DNA of 5,487 nt from contig PKYU01000162.1 of the NCBI GenBank assembly GCA_003132765.1, positions 270 to 5,756 on the forward strand, given 5' to 3'. The stretch comes from Chitinophagaceae bacterium. GTDB lineage: Bacteria; Bacteroidota; Bacteroidia; Chitinophagales; Chitinophagaceae. A program made the translations under genes and the position numbers. The stretch's first letter is position 1. The number at the start of each line of letters is the position of its first letter. Positions 1-5,487 of this stretch are shown in pieces. Below the pieces are notes generated by a model that worked only from the letters and a program-made list of their open reading frames with translations, was not told the origin of the DNA and ran no database searches.

Positions 1-372
1 AATTCGCTGCATATGAAGTGGTTTATCATTAAAGAATCATTTTTATAAAGCATCTTCATAAACACCAAATTACGCTCCAATTTTTCTTAATTAGTCATGA
101 ACGAAATAATATTCTTTTTATTGCATTTTAATATGGATTCGTAAGCCTTGAAAAAAAGATGACCGTTTTTCAACATAAATCATAATATTAAATTGAATTC
201 AGAGTTAATAGGAATGAATATGTGAATAGTTTGCAAAAGTAGGATGGTACTAAGCAAAATTGGATTTATTGTTAAATTTTTAATCAAATAAAGTAATTAT
301 ATTCGCACTGATAAACTGTTACCCATTACACAATAAGAAAGAAAACCTTTCGTTAATAAATCTGCAAAACGA
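1..372. other. Non-coding A+T-rich region upstream of gldJ
   Basis: No open reading frame of convincing length or composition is visible on either strand; stop codons are dense in all frames. The stretch therefore looks like an intergenic region holding the 5' control region of the gldJ-like gene and perhaps of a leftward gene beyond the window. Two imperfect -7-like boxes on the plus strand could serve gldJ: TATATTCG at 298-305 and TAAATCTG at 357-364, each one base off TAnnTTTG. Neither has a well-spaced TTG -33 element, so I do not call a definite gldJ promoter. A perfect minus-strand box is listed separately. An 8-base inverted repeat at 148-155/166-173 has only A-T-rich arms and no T-run after it. 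Confidence 0.6.
234..241 (-). promoter_or_regulatory. Possible leftward Bacteroidota -7 box (TACTTTTG)
   Basis: Read on the minus strand, 241 to 234 gives TACTTTTG, a perfect match to the Bacteroidota primary-sigma -7 consensus TAnnTTTG, followed by C as is often seen. The expected TTG of the -33 element is not at the usual distance: the nearest upstream TTTG on that strand is only about 13 bases away (255-258). If active it would transcribe leftward towards a gene outside the window. An exact 8-mer of this kind can arise by chance in A+T-rich DNA. Confidence 0.25.
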
Positions 373-1929
373 ATGCACATGCAAAAATCAATATCTGCCG
401 GAACCTTATGCCTTACTATCCTGGCTTCCTCATTAACATTCATGTCCTGCCACAAACCGAAGGACAAATCATCGGTAACCGGGTGGAATTATGATGATAA
501 GAAGTATGGAAACTTTCATGTATTAAAGGCTCAGGAACAAAAGACTGGTCCGGGACTTGTTTTTATACAAGGAGGTACCTTTGTGATGGGATCCAAAGAA
601 GAGGATGTAATGGGTGACTGGAACAATATTCCCCGCCGGGTAAGTATAAATTCATTTTATATTGATGAAACTGAAGTTGCCAATGTGCACTATCGCGAAT
701 ATTTATATTGGCTTTCCAACACATTTGATAATGATACAGCCATCATGAGAATGGCATTACCGGATACCCTGGTTTGGAGAAGCGAGCTTGCCTATAATGA
801 ACCTTATGTATTTTATTATTTCCGTTATCCGGCTTATAATTATTATCCTGTTGTCGGAGTATCCTGGGAACAGGCGCATGATTTCTGCATCTGGAGAACC
901 GACAGGGTAAATGAAAAAATATTAATTGATAACAATTACTTAAACGCTAAAGCCCCATTAGCTGCTATGAAGGGTGGCCAGGGTGATCAGACATTTAATA
1001 CGGATACCTACCTTATGAATCCGGATCTGATCAATAATAAAACGGCCCCAAAGAAAGGTGGGCTTAAGGATGTGAGCGGTAGAACCAGGAAGGTAATTAC
1101 TTTTGAAGATGGTATTTTATTACCAGGGTATCGTTTACCTACGGAAGCAGAATGGGAATATGCAGCTTACGGTATTATTGCAGAAAATCCACATCCCCGT
1201 ACTAAAGAAAAAAGTAAAGGTGAAGAAGTTCTTTCTAACCAACAGGTATATACGTGGAGCAAAAATATAAATGGCCTTCGCGATAACCGTCACGGTAGCT
1301 GGCAAGGAAGTTTTTTAGCTAACTTCAAGAGAGGAAATGGTGATTTAATGGGTGTTGCCGGCGGATTAAATGACCGCGCAGCTATTCCGGGGCCTATAAA
1401 GTCTTTTTATCCAAACGGATACGGTTTATATAATATGGCCGGAAACGTTAGTGAGTGGGTGGCGGATGTGTATCGGCCGCTGACATCATTGGATGAAAAT
1501 GATTTTAACCCGTATCGAGGTAATAAATTTACTGAATTTTATAAAGATGCCCAGGGGGATTTTGAAAGGGACACACTCGGTCATTTGAAAAAAATAGTAG
1601 TTCCTGACGCAGAGGCTCAATCCCGCCGTAATTACCACAAAGGAGACGTAATCAATTATCTGGATGGAGATTCAATTTCCAGCGTTACCTATGGTTATGG
1701 AATTACTTCTTTAATCAGCGATAAATCGCGGGTAATAAAAGGAGGAAGCTGGAATGATTTACCTTACTGGCTGTCACCCGGCTCAAGACGATTTATGGAT
1801 CAGGATCAATCTAGCAGCACTGTAGGATTTCGCTGCGCTATGACAAGGCTTGGAAGTCCGGAAGGTAACGGCTTCAAATCAGGTAATATTTTTGGAGTGC
1901 GTAAACAAAATAAGAAGAAAAACATCTAA
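373..1929 (+). CDS. gldJ: GldJ-like gliding motility / type IX secretion lipoprotein
   Basis: The predicted 518-residue protein resembles GldJ, an outer-membrane-associated lipoprotein that in Flavobacterium is needed for gliding and for type IX secretion and is reported to stabilise GldK (family knowledge). A signal peptide runs to Cys26, with a poor lipobox (F-M-S-C). After the GldJ-like segment TGWNYDDKK (36-44), a formylglycine-generating-enzyme (SUMF1) fold follows: GPGLVFIQGGTFVMG (59-73), FYIDETEV (95-102), PVVGVSW (159-165), GYRLPTEAEWEYAA (252-265), YGLYNMAGNVSEW (350-362), KGGSW (456-460) and GFRCA (485-489). Cysteines are only at 13, 26, 172 and 488, so the FGE catalytic pair after the KGGSW element is missing and the role is probably structural. 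The basic tail resembles GldJ ends. ATG 373 is used here, but ATG 379 (M3) is equally possible because no ribosome binding site decides between them. GldK, a related FGE-fold lipoprotein, is the main alternative; the GldJ-type N-terminal segment and the murF neighbour favour GldJ. Confidence 0.88.
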   Translation: MHMQKSISAGTLCLTILASSLTFMSCHKPKDKSSVTGWNYDDKKYGNFHVLKAQEQKTGPGLVFIQGGTFVMGSKEEDVMGDWNNIPRRVSINSFYIDETEVANVHYREYLYWLSNTFDNDTAIMRMALPDTLVWRSELAYNEPYVFYYFRYPAYNYYPVVGVSWEQAHDFCIWRTDRVNEKILIDNNYLNAKAPLAAMKGGQGDQTFNTDTYLMNPDLINNKTAPKKGGLKDVSGRTRKVITFEDGILLPGYRLPTEAEWEYAAYGIIAENPHPRTKEKSKGEEVLSNQQVYTWSKNINGLRDNRHGSWQGSFLANFKRGNGDLMGVAGGLNDRAAIPGPIKSFYPNGYGLYNMAGNVSEWVADVYRPLTSLDENDFNPYRGNKFTEFYKDAQGDFERDTLGHLKKIVVPDAEAQSRRNYHKGDVINYLDGDSISSVTYGYGITSLISDKSRVIKGGSWNDLPYWLSPGSRRFMDQDQSSSTVGFRCAMTRLGSPEGNGFKSGNIFGVRKQNKKKNI

Positions 1930-1947
1930 TTTAATTTTTATAAATTG

Positions 1948-1978
1948 AACCTCTTATTGAAAAATAAGAGGTTTTTTT
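1948..1978 (+). terminator. Intrinsic terminator after gldJ
   Basis: An 11-bp perfect stem (1948-1958 with 1963-1973) closes a GAAA tetraloop (1959-1962) and runs straight into a T-run (1972-1978, with more T at 1980-1985). It starts 19 bases after the gldJ stop codon. The hairpin is followed by T on the plus strand; the minus-strand reading is also partly supported by the A-run at 1960-1964 only within the loop, so it is best read as a rightward terminator. It separates gldJ transcription from murF. Confidence 0.88.
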
Positions 1979-1983
1979 ATTTT

Positions 1984-2015
1984 TTGGAAAAACAAGAAAC
2001 TACCTGCTAAATTTG
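1984..2015 (+). promoter_or_regulatory. murF promoter, -33 TTG and -7 TAAATTTG
   Basis: TAAATTTG at 2008-2015 matches the Bacteroidota -7 consensus TAnnTTTG exactly. A TTG at 1984-1986 lies 21 bases upstream, within the range reported for the -33 element. Only four bases (CCTC) separate the box from the murF ATG at 2020, so transcription would start at or within a few bases of the start codon. Its position directly behind the gldJ terminator supports an independent promoter for murF. Confidence 0.65.
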
Positions 2016-2019
2016 CCTC

Positions 2020-3294
2020 ATGCATATTGAGGAAATATATAAAATATACCAACAATATCCCTCCGTTCAAACAGATACCAGGAAACTAAAAAAAGATGAT
2101 TTATATTTTGCGTTGAAAGGACCCAATTTCAACGGTAATCTATTTGCAGCTAATGCTCTGGAGCAAGGAGCTTCTTGTGTAATTGTAGATGAAAAAATAT
2201 CCCTTAAGAATGAACGAATTGTCCAGGTAAACAACTCTTTGAAATGGCTTCAGGAACTGGCCCATTTTCATAGAAAACAATTTAGTATTCCCTTTATTGC
2301 TATTACCGGTAGTAATGGGAAAACCACAACGAAGGAACTTCTGCATTCAGTGCTGAGTACAACATTTAAAACCTATACTACCGAAGGCAATCTAAACAAC
2401 CATATTGGAATTCCATTAACAATCCTGAAAATTAAGCCTGATGCTGAAATGGCTGTAATTGAAATGGGCGCAAATCATCTTAAAGAAATAGCCGGATATT
2501 GCGTTTATTCTATGCCCACACATGGAATAATAACAAACTGCGGAAAGGCCCATTTGGAAGGTTTTGGCAGCGTAGAAAATATCAAAAAGGGTAAGGGTGA
2601 ACTTTTCGATTACCTCAGGCAACATAACGGTACTGTCTTTGTAAATGCTGATGATTTAGCCGTGAAAGAATTAAGCAGGCAAATAGACAATGTTATTTAT
2701 TATGGATTTTCAGGCAAAGATTTTCACGGAAAAATAATAAAAAGTGATCCCTTTGCTGAAGTTCTTGTGGAATGTGAGCCTCCTTTGAATATCAAAACGA
2801 ATTTAACCGGGGCTTATAATTTTTCAAATATAATGGCCGCAGTTACTTTAGGAAAATTTTTTGGAGTAGGAAACAAAAATATTAAAAACGCTATTGAAAA
2901 TTATAAACCTTCTAATAGCAGGTCTCAATTAATTGAAAAAGGAAGCAATTCAATCATACTGGATGCCTATAATGCAAATCCGGGTAGTATGAAAGCTGCA
3001 ATCGAAAATTTTGCTGGGATGAAAGGCAACAAAAAAATTTTGCTGCTAGGTTCAATGATGGAACTTGGTGCTGATAGTAGCAAAGAGCATAGCGATATTA
3101 TATCGCTTATAGATCAATACCAATGGGAAGCAGTAGTATTGGTCGGAAAGGAATTCAATAGAGTAAATCATAAATATATCAACTTTGAAGATGCTTCACG
3201 AGCCAAAACCTGGCTTGAAAAAAAGCATTTTGAAAATACTCAAATGCTCATAAAAGGATCAAGAAGTATGCAAATGGAAAAAGTATTGGAATAA
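2020..3294 (+). CDS. murF: UDP-N-acetylmuramoyl-tripeptide--D-alanyl-D-alanine ligase (MurF)
   Basis: MurF is the cytoplasmic ATP-dependent ligase that adds D-Ala-D-Ala to the UDP-MurNAc-tripeptide, the last step of the soluble peptidoglycan precursor. The 424-residue protein has the usual length and three Mur ligase domains. The N-terminal UDP-substrate domain shows TDTR (18-21) and FALKG (30-34). The central ATPase domain has the P-loop [13 protein letters not shown] (96-108, Lys101), [11 protein letters not shown] (122-132), the EMGANH motif (148-153) and AHLEGFGS (177-184). The C-terminal domain carries SRSQ (300-303), the MurF signature [10 protein letters not shown] (315-324) and LGSMMELG (344-351) followed by EH; many MurF proteins have Asp where Ser346 stands, but this position varies. 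No ribosome binding site is seen; the ATG fits the family N-terminus and lies next to a promoter box. I recall gldJ-murF adjacency in other Bacteroidota, but could not check it here. No terminator follows, so read-through into the tRNA gene is possible. Confidence 0.97.
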   Translation: MHIEEIYKIYQQYPSVQTDTRKLKKDDLYFALKGPNFNGNLFAANALEQGASCVIVDEKISLKNERIVQVNNSLKWLQELAHFHRKQFSIPFIAITGSNGKTTTKELLHSVLSTTFKTYTTEGNLNNHIGIPLTILKIKPDAEMAVIEMGANHLKEIAGYCVYSMPTHGIITNCGKAHLEGFGSVENIKKGKGELFDYLRQHNGTVFVNADDLAVKELSRQIDNVIYYGFSGKDFHGKIIKSDPFAEVLVECEPPLNIKTNLTGAYNFSNIMAAVTLGKFFGVGNKNIKNAIENYKPSNSRSQLIEKGSNSIILDAYNANPGSMKAAIENFAGMKGNKKILLLGSMMELGADSSKEHSDIISLIDQYQWEAVVLVGKEFNRVNHKYINFEDASRAKTWLEKKHFENTQMLIKGSRSMQMEKVLE

Positions 3295-3296
3295 TG

Positions 3297-3304
3297 TACA
3301 TTTG
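3297..3304 (+). promoter_or_regulatory. tRNA-Ser promoter -7 box (TACATTTG)
   Basis: TACATTTG is an exact match to TAnnTTTG and ends 12 bases before the first base of the tRNA, a sensible distance for a short 5' leader. It begins two bases after the murF stop codon (3292-3294). A TTG at the usual -33 distance is not evident (one at 3286-3288 is too close), so the upstream half of the promoter is weak or diverged. Confidence 0.55.
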
Positions 3305-3316
3305 CAATCCTTTTTT

Positions 3317-3403
3317 GGAGACTTGTCCGAGTGGTTGAAGGAGCACGCCTGGAAAGTGTGTATACGGGAAACTGTATCAAGGGTTCGAATCCCTTAGTCT
3401 CCG
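3317..3403 (+). tRNA. tRNA-Ser (anticodon GGA)
   Basis: All arms can be folded by eye. The acceptor stem is GGAGACT (3317-3323) with AGTCTCC (3396-3402), discriminator G3403. The D stem is TCC/GGA (3326-3328 with 3340-3342). The anticodon stem is CACGC/GTGTG (3344-3348 with 3356-3360), one G-U pair, around the loop CTGGAAA with anticodon GGA at 3351-3353, which reads UCC and UCU codons. A long variable arm (ATAC/GTAT, 3362-3365 with 3374-3377) gives class II identity, as expected for serine. The T arm is AAGGG/CCCTT (3379-3383 with 3391-3395) around TTCGAAT. The gene is 87 bases long and the 3' CCA is not encoded (CAG follows G3403), so it must be added after transcription. Its 3' end has an imperfect second copy at 4159-4179. 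Confidence 0.97.
3386..3402 (+). repeat. 3' end of tRNA-Ser, left copy of a direct repeat (possible att site)
   Basis: This 17-base segment covers the T loop, the T-stem 3' strand and the acceptor 3' strand of the tRNA, ending at its last paired base. The same sequence recurs in the same orientation at 4159-4179. Tyrosine recombinases of genomic islands typically use tRNA 3' ends as attachment sites, regenerating the tRNA at one end and leaving a partial copy at the other. The repeat is directly visible; its role as an attachment site is inferred. Confidence 0.5.
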
Positions 3404-3739
3404 CAGAAATCAGTTATTTACAGTAAGGTTAAAACAAGAAATCCAGTAAGATCAAGGGGTTCAAACTTTTACACTTTCTTACTTTACTAATATTTACTCC
3501 ATTTTACTGCTATTTATCAGGAAAACATCGTTAATAAGAAATGGGCGGACCTTGTCTATTTCTGAATTATTATTATTTTCACAAAGACTACATTTTGTAG
3601 TTGGGAGTGTAAACTATCACCTAATCCTAATCTACTAATATTGGCATGAAAAACAGCAATATTAATTTGTTGCGCAACCGAATACTAGTTTTTGTTTGTA
3701 AAGCAGCAATTAGGTTCTTAATTTTGAAGTTGTATTTTT
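3404..3739. other. Intergenic region next to tRNA-Ser, no intact gene
   Basis: No convincing complete gene is seen. The first hundred bases contain repeated TTAC/GTAA motifs, described separately. A short frame from ATG 3646 to TAA 3822 (58 codons) begins MKNSNINLL and is preceded by TAATATTG (3636-3643), one base off a -7 box. That opening resembles the N-terminus of many Bacteroidota tyrosine integrases, but the rest does not look like one and it runs antisense into the fucosidase remnant, so I do not call it a gene. Other small features are a tandem CTAATC pair (3621-3632), a 5-bp hairpin CTACA/TGTAG (3588-3600) and a perfect 10-base palindrome GTTGCGCAAC (3669-3678). Confidence 0.55.
3418..3507 (+). 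repeat. Phased TTAC motif cluster beside the tRNA
   Basis: TTAC occurs at 3418, 3469, 3479, 3484, 3494 and 3504. The last five lie at intervals of 10, 5, 10 and 10 bases, so they fall on one or the opposite face of the helix. The complementary form GTAA occurs within CAGTAAG at 3421-3427 and 3444-3450, and TTACTG (3504-3509) is the inverse of CAGTAA. Most carry a T before TTAC. Short, helically phased direct and inverted repeats next to a tRNA attachment site are what arm-type integrase sites look like, but the motif is short and the region is A+T-rich. Confidence 0.35.
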
Positions 3740-4135
3740 TTAGTTTAAACCTCCCTGGCCGCGGTAAAGTTGCAAAGGCTTATCTAACTCTAGTTTTAGG
3801 ACCGTCATTAAAGGGTCATTAAATTTTTGAGGCACATCTATAAAAACTAATCCTGGGACAGGGCTCCAGGAAATTTTACCAACTATTTTCGGCCAAAGAT
3901 GTTTCGCCGTTCCTACCACCTGAATATGCTTGATTGCATTTATCAATCTTTTTAGCATAACATTTCCTACAGTTTGACCTGGAAAAAAAAGATAAAGGGT
4001 CATTGAGTCTTTTGACAGAGTAGTTGGGCCGTAAAAATGCCCTTGTGGCAAACCGGGCAACGTTCCAAAAATTGCTTCGCCATTTTTTTTATTATAAGGA
4101 GGGTTTGTATCATCACCTTTAAAACAACATGCCAT
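3740..4135 (-). pseudogene. Remnant of a GH29 alpha-L-fucosidase (C-terminal domain only)
   Basis: The 131-codon frame reads like the C-terminal beta-sandwich end of a Bacteroidota GH29 alpha-L-fucosidase, which removes L-fucose from glycans and is normally a secreted protein of roughly 400-500 residues or more. Recognisable pieces are NGEAIFGT (18-25), the LPQGHFYGPTTLSKD segment (29-43), TLYLFFPG (46-53), HIQVVG (70-75), the WSPVPGLVFIDVP segment (90-102) and PLQLYRGQGG (120-129), ending at TAA 3742-3740. Everything that should precede it is absent: the catalytic (beta/alpha)8 barrel with its nucleophile and the signal peptide. In frame, a TGA lies at 4150-4148 and the codons further upstream show no fucosidase homology to my eye, so the ATG at 4135 is not a genuine start and residues 1-15 are probably junction sequence. 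No promoter or ribosome binding site precedes it. It lies wholly between the two tRNA 3'-end copies. The family assignment is from remembered motifs, without a search; a functional small protein is unlikely. Confidence 0.7.
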
Positions 4136-4158
4136 TATATTAATTGCTCAATTCCCCA

Positions 4159-4179
4159 CGATTCCCTTAGTCTGTCTCC
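4159..4179 (+). repeat. Right copy of tRNA-Ser 3' end (possible att scar)
   Basis: The sequence CGATTCCCTTAGTCT at 4159-4173 matches 3386-3400 at 14 of 15 positions (T4162 replaces A3389). The next four bases GTCT are a tandem duplicate of 4170-4173, and CC (4178-4179) then matches the last acceptor bases 3401-3402. The copy is in the same orientation as the tRNA and similarity stops where the acceptor stem stops. No other tRNA arm is present, so it is not a tRNA gene. It would mark the distal end of an insertion of about 0.77 kb. Confidence 0.5.
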
Positions 4180-4275
4180 TATCGAAAGTTACCCTTTCCT
4201 GAGTTTCAGCATGCATGGGTGCTCCAATTTTTTCGAAGAGGATCTATATTTTAAAGGAGGAACACTAGCGAAGGC

Positions 4276-4309
4276 AAAAAATAAGAGCTCATGAAAAAGG
4301 GCTTTTATT
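4276..4309 (-). terminator. Possible intrinsic terminator for the TolC-family gene
   Basis: On the minus strand, AATAAAAGC (4309-4301) can pair with GCTCTTATT (4288-4280), nine positions with one A-C mismatch, around a 12-base loop, and is followed by TTTT (4279-4276). It lies 53 bases beyond the TolC-family stop codon. The stem is A+T-rich, mismatched and the T-run short, so efficiency is doubtful. Confidence 0.4.
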
Positions 4310-4361
4310 ATTTGAGAACAAATATTTTTCAAATCAAATTCAATTAATTTATATCACCTAT

Positions 4362-5487
4362 CTACCATAGCGCTTTCCCCTGGTAATAATCAAGGATCTT
4401 TGCCCTGAGAACATAATCATATTTTGCTGTGATAAGATTAATATTAGCTTTATCCAGGTTATTCTTTGCTATTAGGTAATCCACTGAAGTGATTACACCA
4501 GCATTAAATTTTATTTCTGCTGAACGAAATGATTCGCCAAATGAGTTTACCTGGTCGGCTAAAATTTTATAAATGTTGGTAGTATTCGTAAGGTTTACAT
4601 AGGCTCTTTCGATGGATTGTTGCAACAAGGTTTTGGCACTTTGTTCTACCAGTTCATTATTTTCCAGGTCAATCTTTGCCAGTTTAATCTTGCTTCTTAC
4701 CTGTGAGGCGTTAAATATGGGAATACTTAATCCGAGATTAAATGTAGTGTATCGGTTATTATTCAACTGGCTGGCAAAAGGGATCTTTTGAATGTTGTAA
4801 TTATCCTGTGAAGTAAATACTGGATATTGTGAACCATTAAAAACAACGTAGTTAGTTGTAGCCACATCTGTAGTATTAACATAGTTCGACTGTGTGGCAA
4901 CACTTGAATAATTAGTATTGATATTACCACTAAAATAAAGTGAAGGATATAATTGTCCCTGAATGGAACGGATTGTTTTTTTGGCGCTTTCAGTCCGGAA
5001 GTGCACAGCTTTTATTTGCGCAAACTGTTCTAAAGCGGTGGCATATATTTTATCCGGAGCTTCATCGTAATTAACGTTGTAGGTTTCCACAGGAAGTTTT
5101 TCTACATCCATGCTTTTGTCATAAGGGATATTCAGCAACTGGGCAAGGTTCAGTTTAGCTGTTTCAAGGGCAGCCTGATTGTCTGCAATAGCAATCTCAT
5201 CATTTCCCTGCTGTCCCTTCAGATCATAATATAGCGAAGGTTGTATACTGCCGGACTGGTTTAATGTTGCCAACCTGTCAACTTGTTTAGCTGTTACTTC
5301 GCCTTGTCTGCGGGAACTTTCAAGGACTTCTTCTGCACTCTGCACCTGAAGGTATGCAAGAATAATATTTATGGTAAGATTGTCTTTTGCCTGCTGCAAT
5401 TCCATTTTTGAAGCTTCATATCCAAGTGCATTGCTTTTTATTAAATTATTAAGAGAAGACCCGTTGAACAATAAAATGTTGCTGGAG
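4362..5487 (-). CDS. TolC-family outer-membrane efflux protein, 5' end outside window
   Basis: This frame is open to the right edge and ends at TAG 4364-4362; 374 residues are present. It is a TolC/OEP-family protein, a trimeric outer-membrane channel with a long periplasmic alpha-helical barrel that pairs with a membrane-fusion protein and an inner-membrane pump (RND or ABC) to export small molecules. Visible hallmarks are the ILLFNGSSLNN turn at the first beta strand (residues 4-14), long heptad-like helices rich in Gln, Ala, Asn and Leu, LAQLLNIPYD, the second beta segment LGLSIPIFNASQVRSKIK, the second-repeat coil, FNAGVITSVDYLIAKNNLDKA, and a C-terminus of DYYQGKALW. The segment between the two helical repeats (about 185-245) is rich in Asn, Thr, Tyr and Ser, as expected for strand and surface-loop sequence. 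About 60-90 residues, including the signal peptide, are missing. The TTG at 5471 is not the start because reading continues upstream as SSNIL. Its partner pump genes should lie to the right; the substrate cannot be told from this sequence. Confidence 0.92.
   Translation of the reverse strand, partial: SSNILLFNGSSLNNLIKSNALGYEASKMELQQAKDNLTINIILAYLQVQSAEEVLESSRRQGEVTAKQVDRLATLNQSGSIQPSLYYDLKGQQGNDEIAIADNQAALETAKLNLAQLLNIPYDKSMDVEKLPVETYNVNYDEAPDKIYATALEQFAQIKAVHFRTESAKKTIRSIQGQLYPSLYFSGNINTNYSSVATQSNYVNTTDVATTNYVVFNGSQYPVFTSQDNYNIQKIPFASQLNNNRYTTFNLGLSIPIFNASQVRSKIKLAKIDLENNELVEQSAKTLLQQSIERAYVNLTNTTNIYKILADQVNSFGESFRSAEIKFNAGVITSVDYLIAKNNLDKANINLITAKYDYVLRAKILDYYQGKALW

Larger units (their letters stand above)
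4136..4361. other. Intergenic region between the fucosidase remnant and the TolC gene
   Basis: I see no gene here. Plus-strand frames through this part are antisense to the remnant and have no recognisable protein character. The region holds the second copy of the tRNA 3' end (4159-4179) and a probable minus-strand terminator (4276-4309). An AAAGGAGG sequence at 4253-4260 looks like a ribosome binding site, but no start codon or frame of useful length follows it. Confidence 0.5.

Noticed and set aside
148..173. Inverted repeat TTGAAAAA / TTTTTCAA as a terminator
   Set aside because: Stem is almost entirely A-T, loop is 10 bases, and no T-run follows on either strand.
373..1929. Active formylglycine-generating enzyme
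   Set aside because: No cysteine pair in the catalytic region, and the N-terminal segment and lipoprotein signal match GldJ better.
2140..2346. 68-codon minus-strand frame inside murF
   Set aside because: Antisense to clear murF coding sequence with no family resemblance; a shadow frame.
2416..2625. 69-codon minus-strand frame inside murF
   Set aside because: Antisense to the EMGANH and AHLEGFGS part of murF; no independent support.
3669..3678. Perfect palindrome GTTGCGCAAC as an operator
   Set aside because: It stands alone, with no adjacent promoter or real gene; a 10-base palindrome can arise by chance.
4037..4294. 85-codon plus-strand frame over the end of the fucosidase remnant
   Set aside because: Overlaps the remnant antisense, has no recognisable motif, and contains the tRNA-repeat copy; composition is not protein-like.
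3404..4361. Insertion sequence or CRISPR array in the gene-poor stretch
   Set aside because: No transposase fragment, terminal inverted repeats or regularly spaced long repeats are visible; the TTAC motifs are far too short for CRISPR repeats.
5469..5471. TTG as the start codon of the TolC-family gene
   Set aside because: The frame stays open to the window edge, and a TolC-family protein needs a signal peptide and first helices upstream.

Overview
This A+T-rich window looks like the chromosome of a Bacteroidota bacterium. The evidence is a gldJ-type lipoprotein gene (a family restricted to that phylum), Bacteroidota-style -7 promoter boxes (TAnnTTTG), an absence of clear Shine-Dalgarno sequences before the two complete genes, and a TolC-family protein of the Bacteroidota kind. 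The protein style suggests the Chitinophagia/Sphingobacteriia side of the phylum, but this is an impression and not a proof.

Layout, left to right. Positions 1-372 are non-coding and very A+T-rich. A gldJ-like gene (373-1929, +) encodes a predicted lipoprotein with a formylglycine-generating-enzyme fold that lacks the catalytic cysteines. It ends at a strong intrinsic terminator (1948-1978). murF (2020-3294, +) follows, with its own promoter box lying only 4 bases before the ATG, so its mRNA may be nearly leaderless. A tRNA-Ser(GGA) gene (3317-3403, +) sits just behind murF, with a perfect -7 box of its own. Positions 3404-4361 hold no intact gene but contain a C-terminal scrap of a GH29 alpha-L-fucosidase on the minus strand (3740-4135). 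The right edge is the C-terminal four-fifths or so of a TolC-family outer-membrane efflux protein (4362-5487, -), cut by the window end and convergent with the left-hand genes.

The left half is cell-envelope housekeeping: GldJ serves the type IX secretion/gliding machinery and MurF completes the peptidoglycan precursor. The TolC-family protein would be the outer-membrane channel of a tripartite exporter whose partners lie outside the window.

The most interesting structure is around the tRNA. The last 17 bases of the tRNA-Ser gene (3386-3402) recur in the same orientation at 4159-4179, with one substitution and a 4-base tandem duplication. The roughly 0.77 kb between the copies carries a periodic cluster of TTAC motifs close to the tRNA, a weak integrase-like N-terminal peptide, and the broken fucosidase gene. 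This is what a decayed, integrase-less remnant of a tRNA-targeted genomic island would look like. I see no intact novel system here. The att-scar reading is an inference that needs comparison with related genomes.
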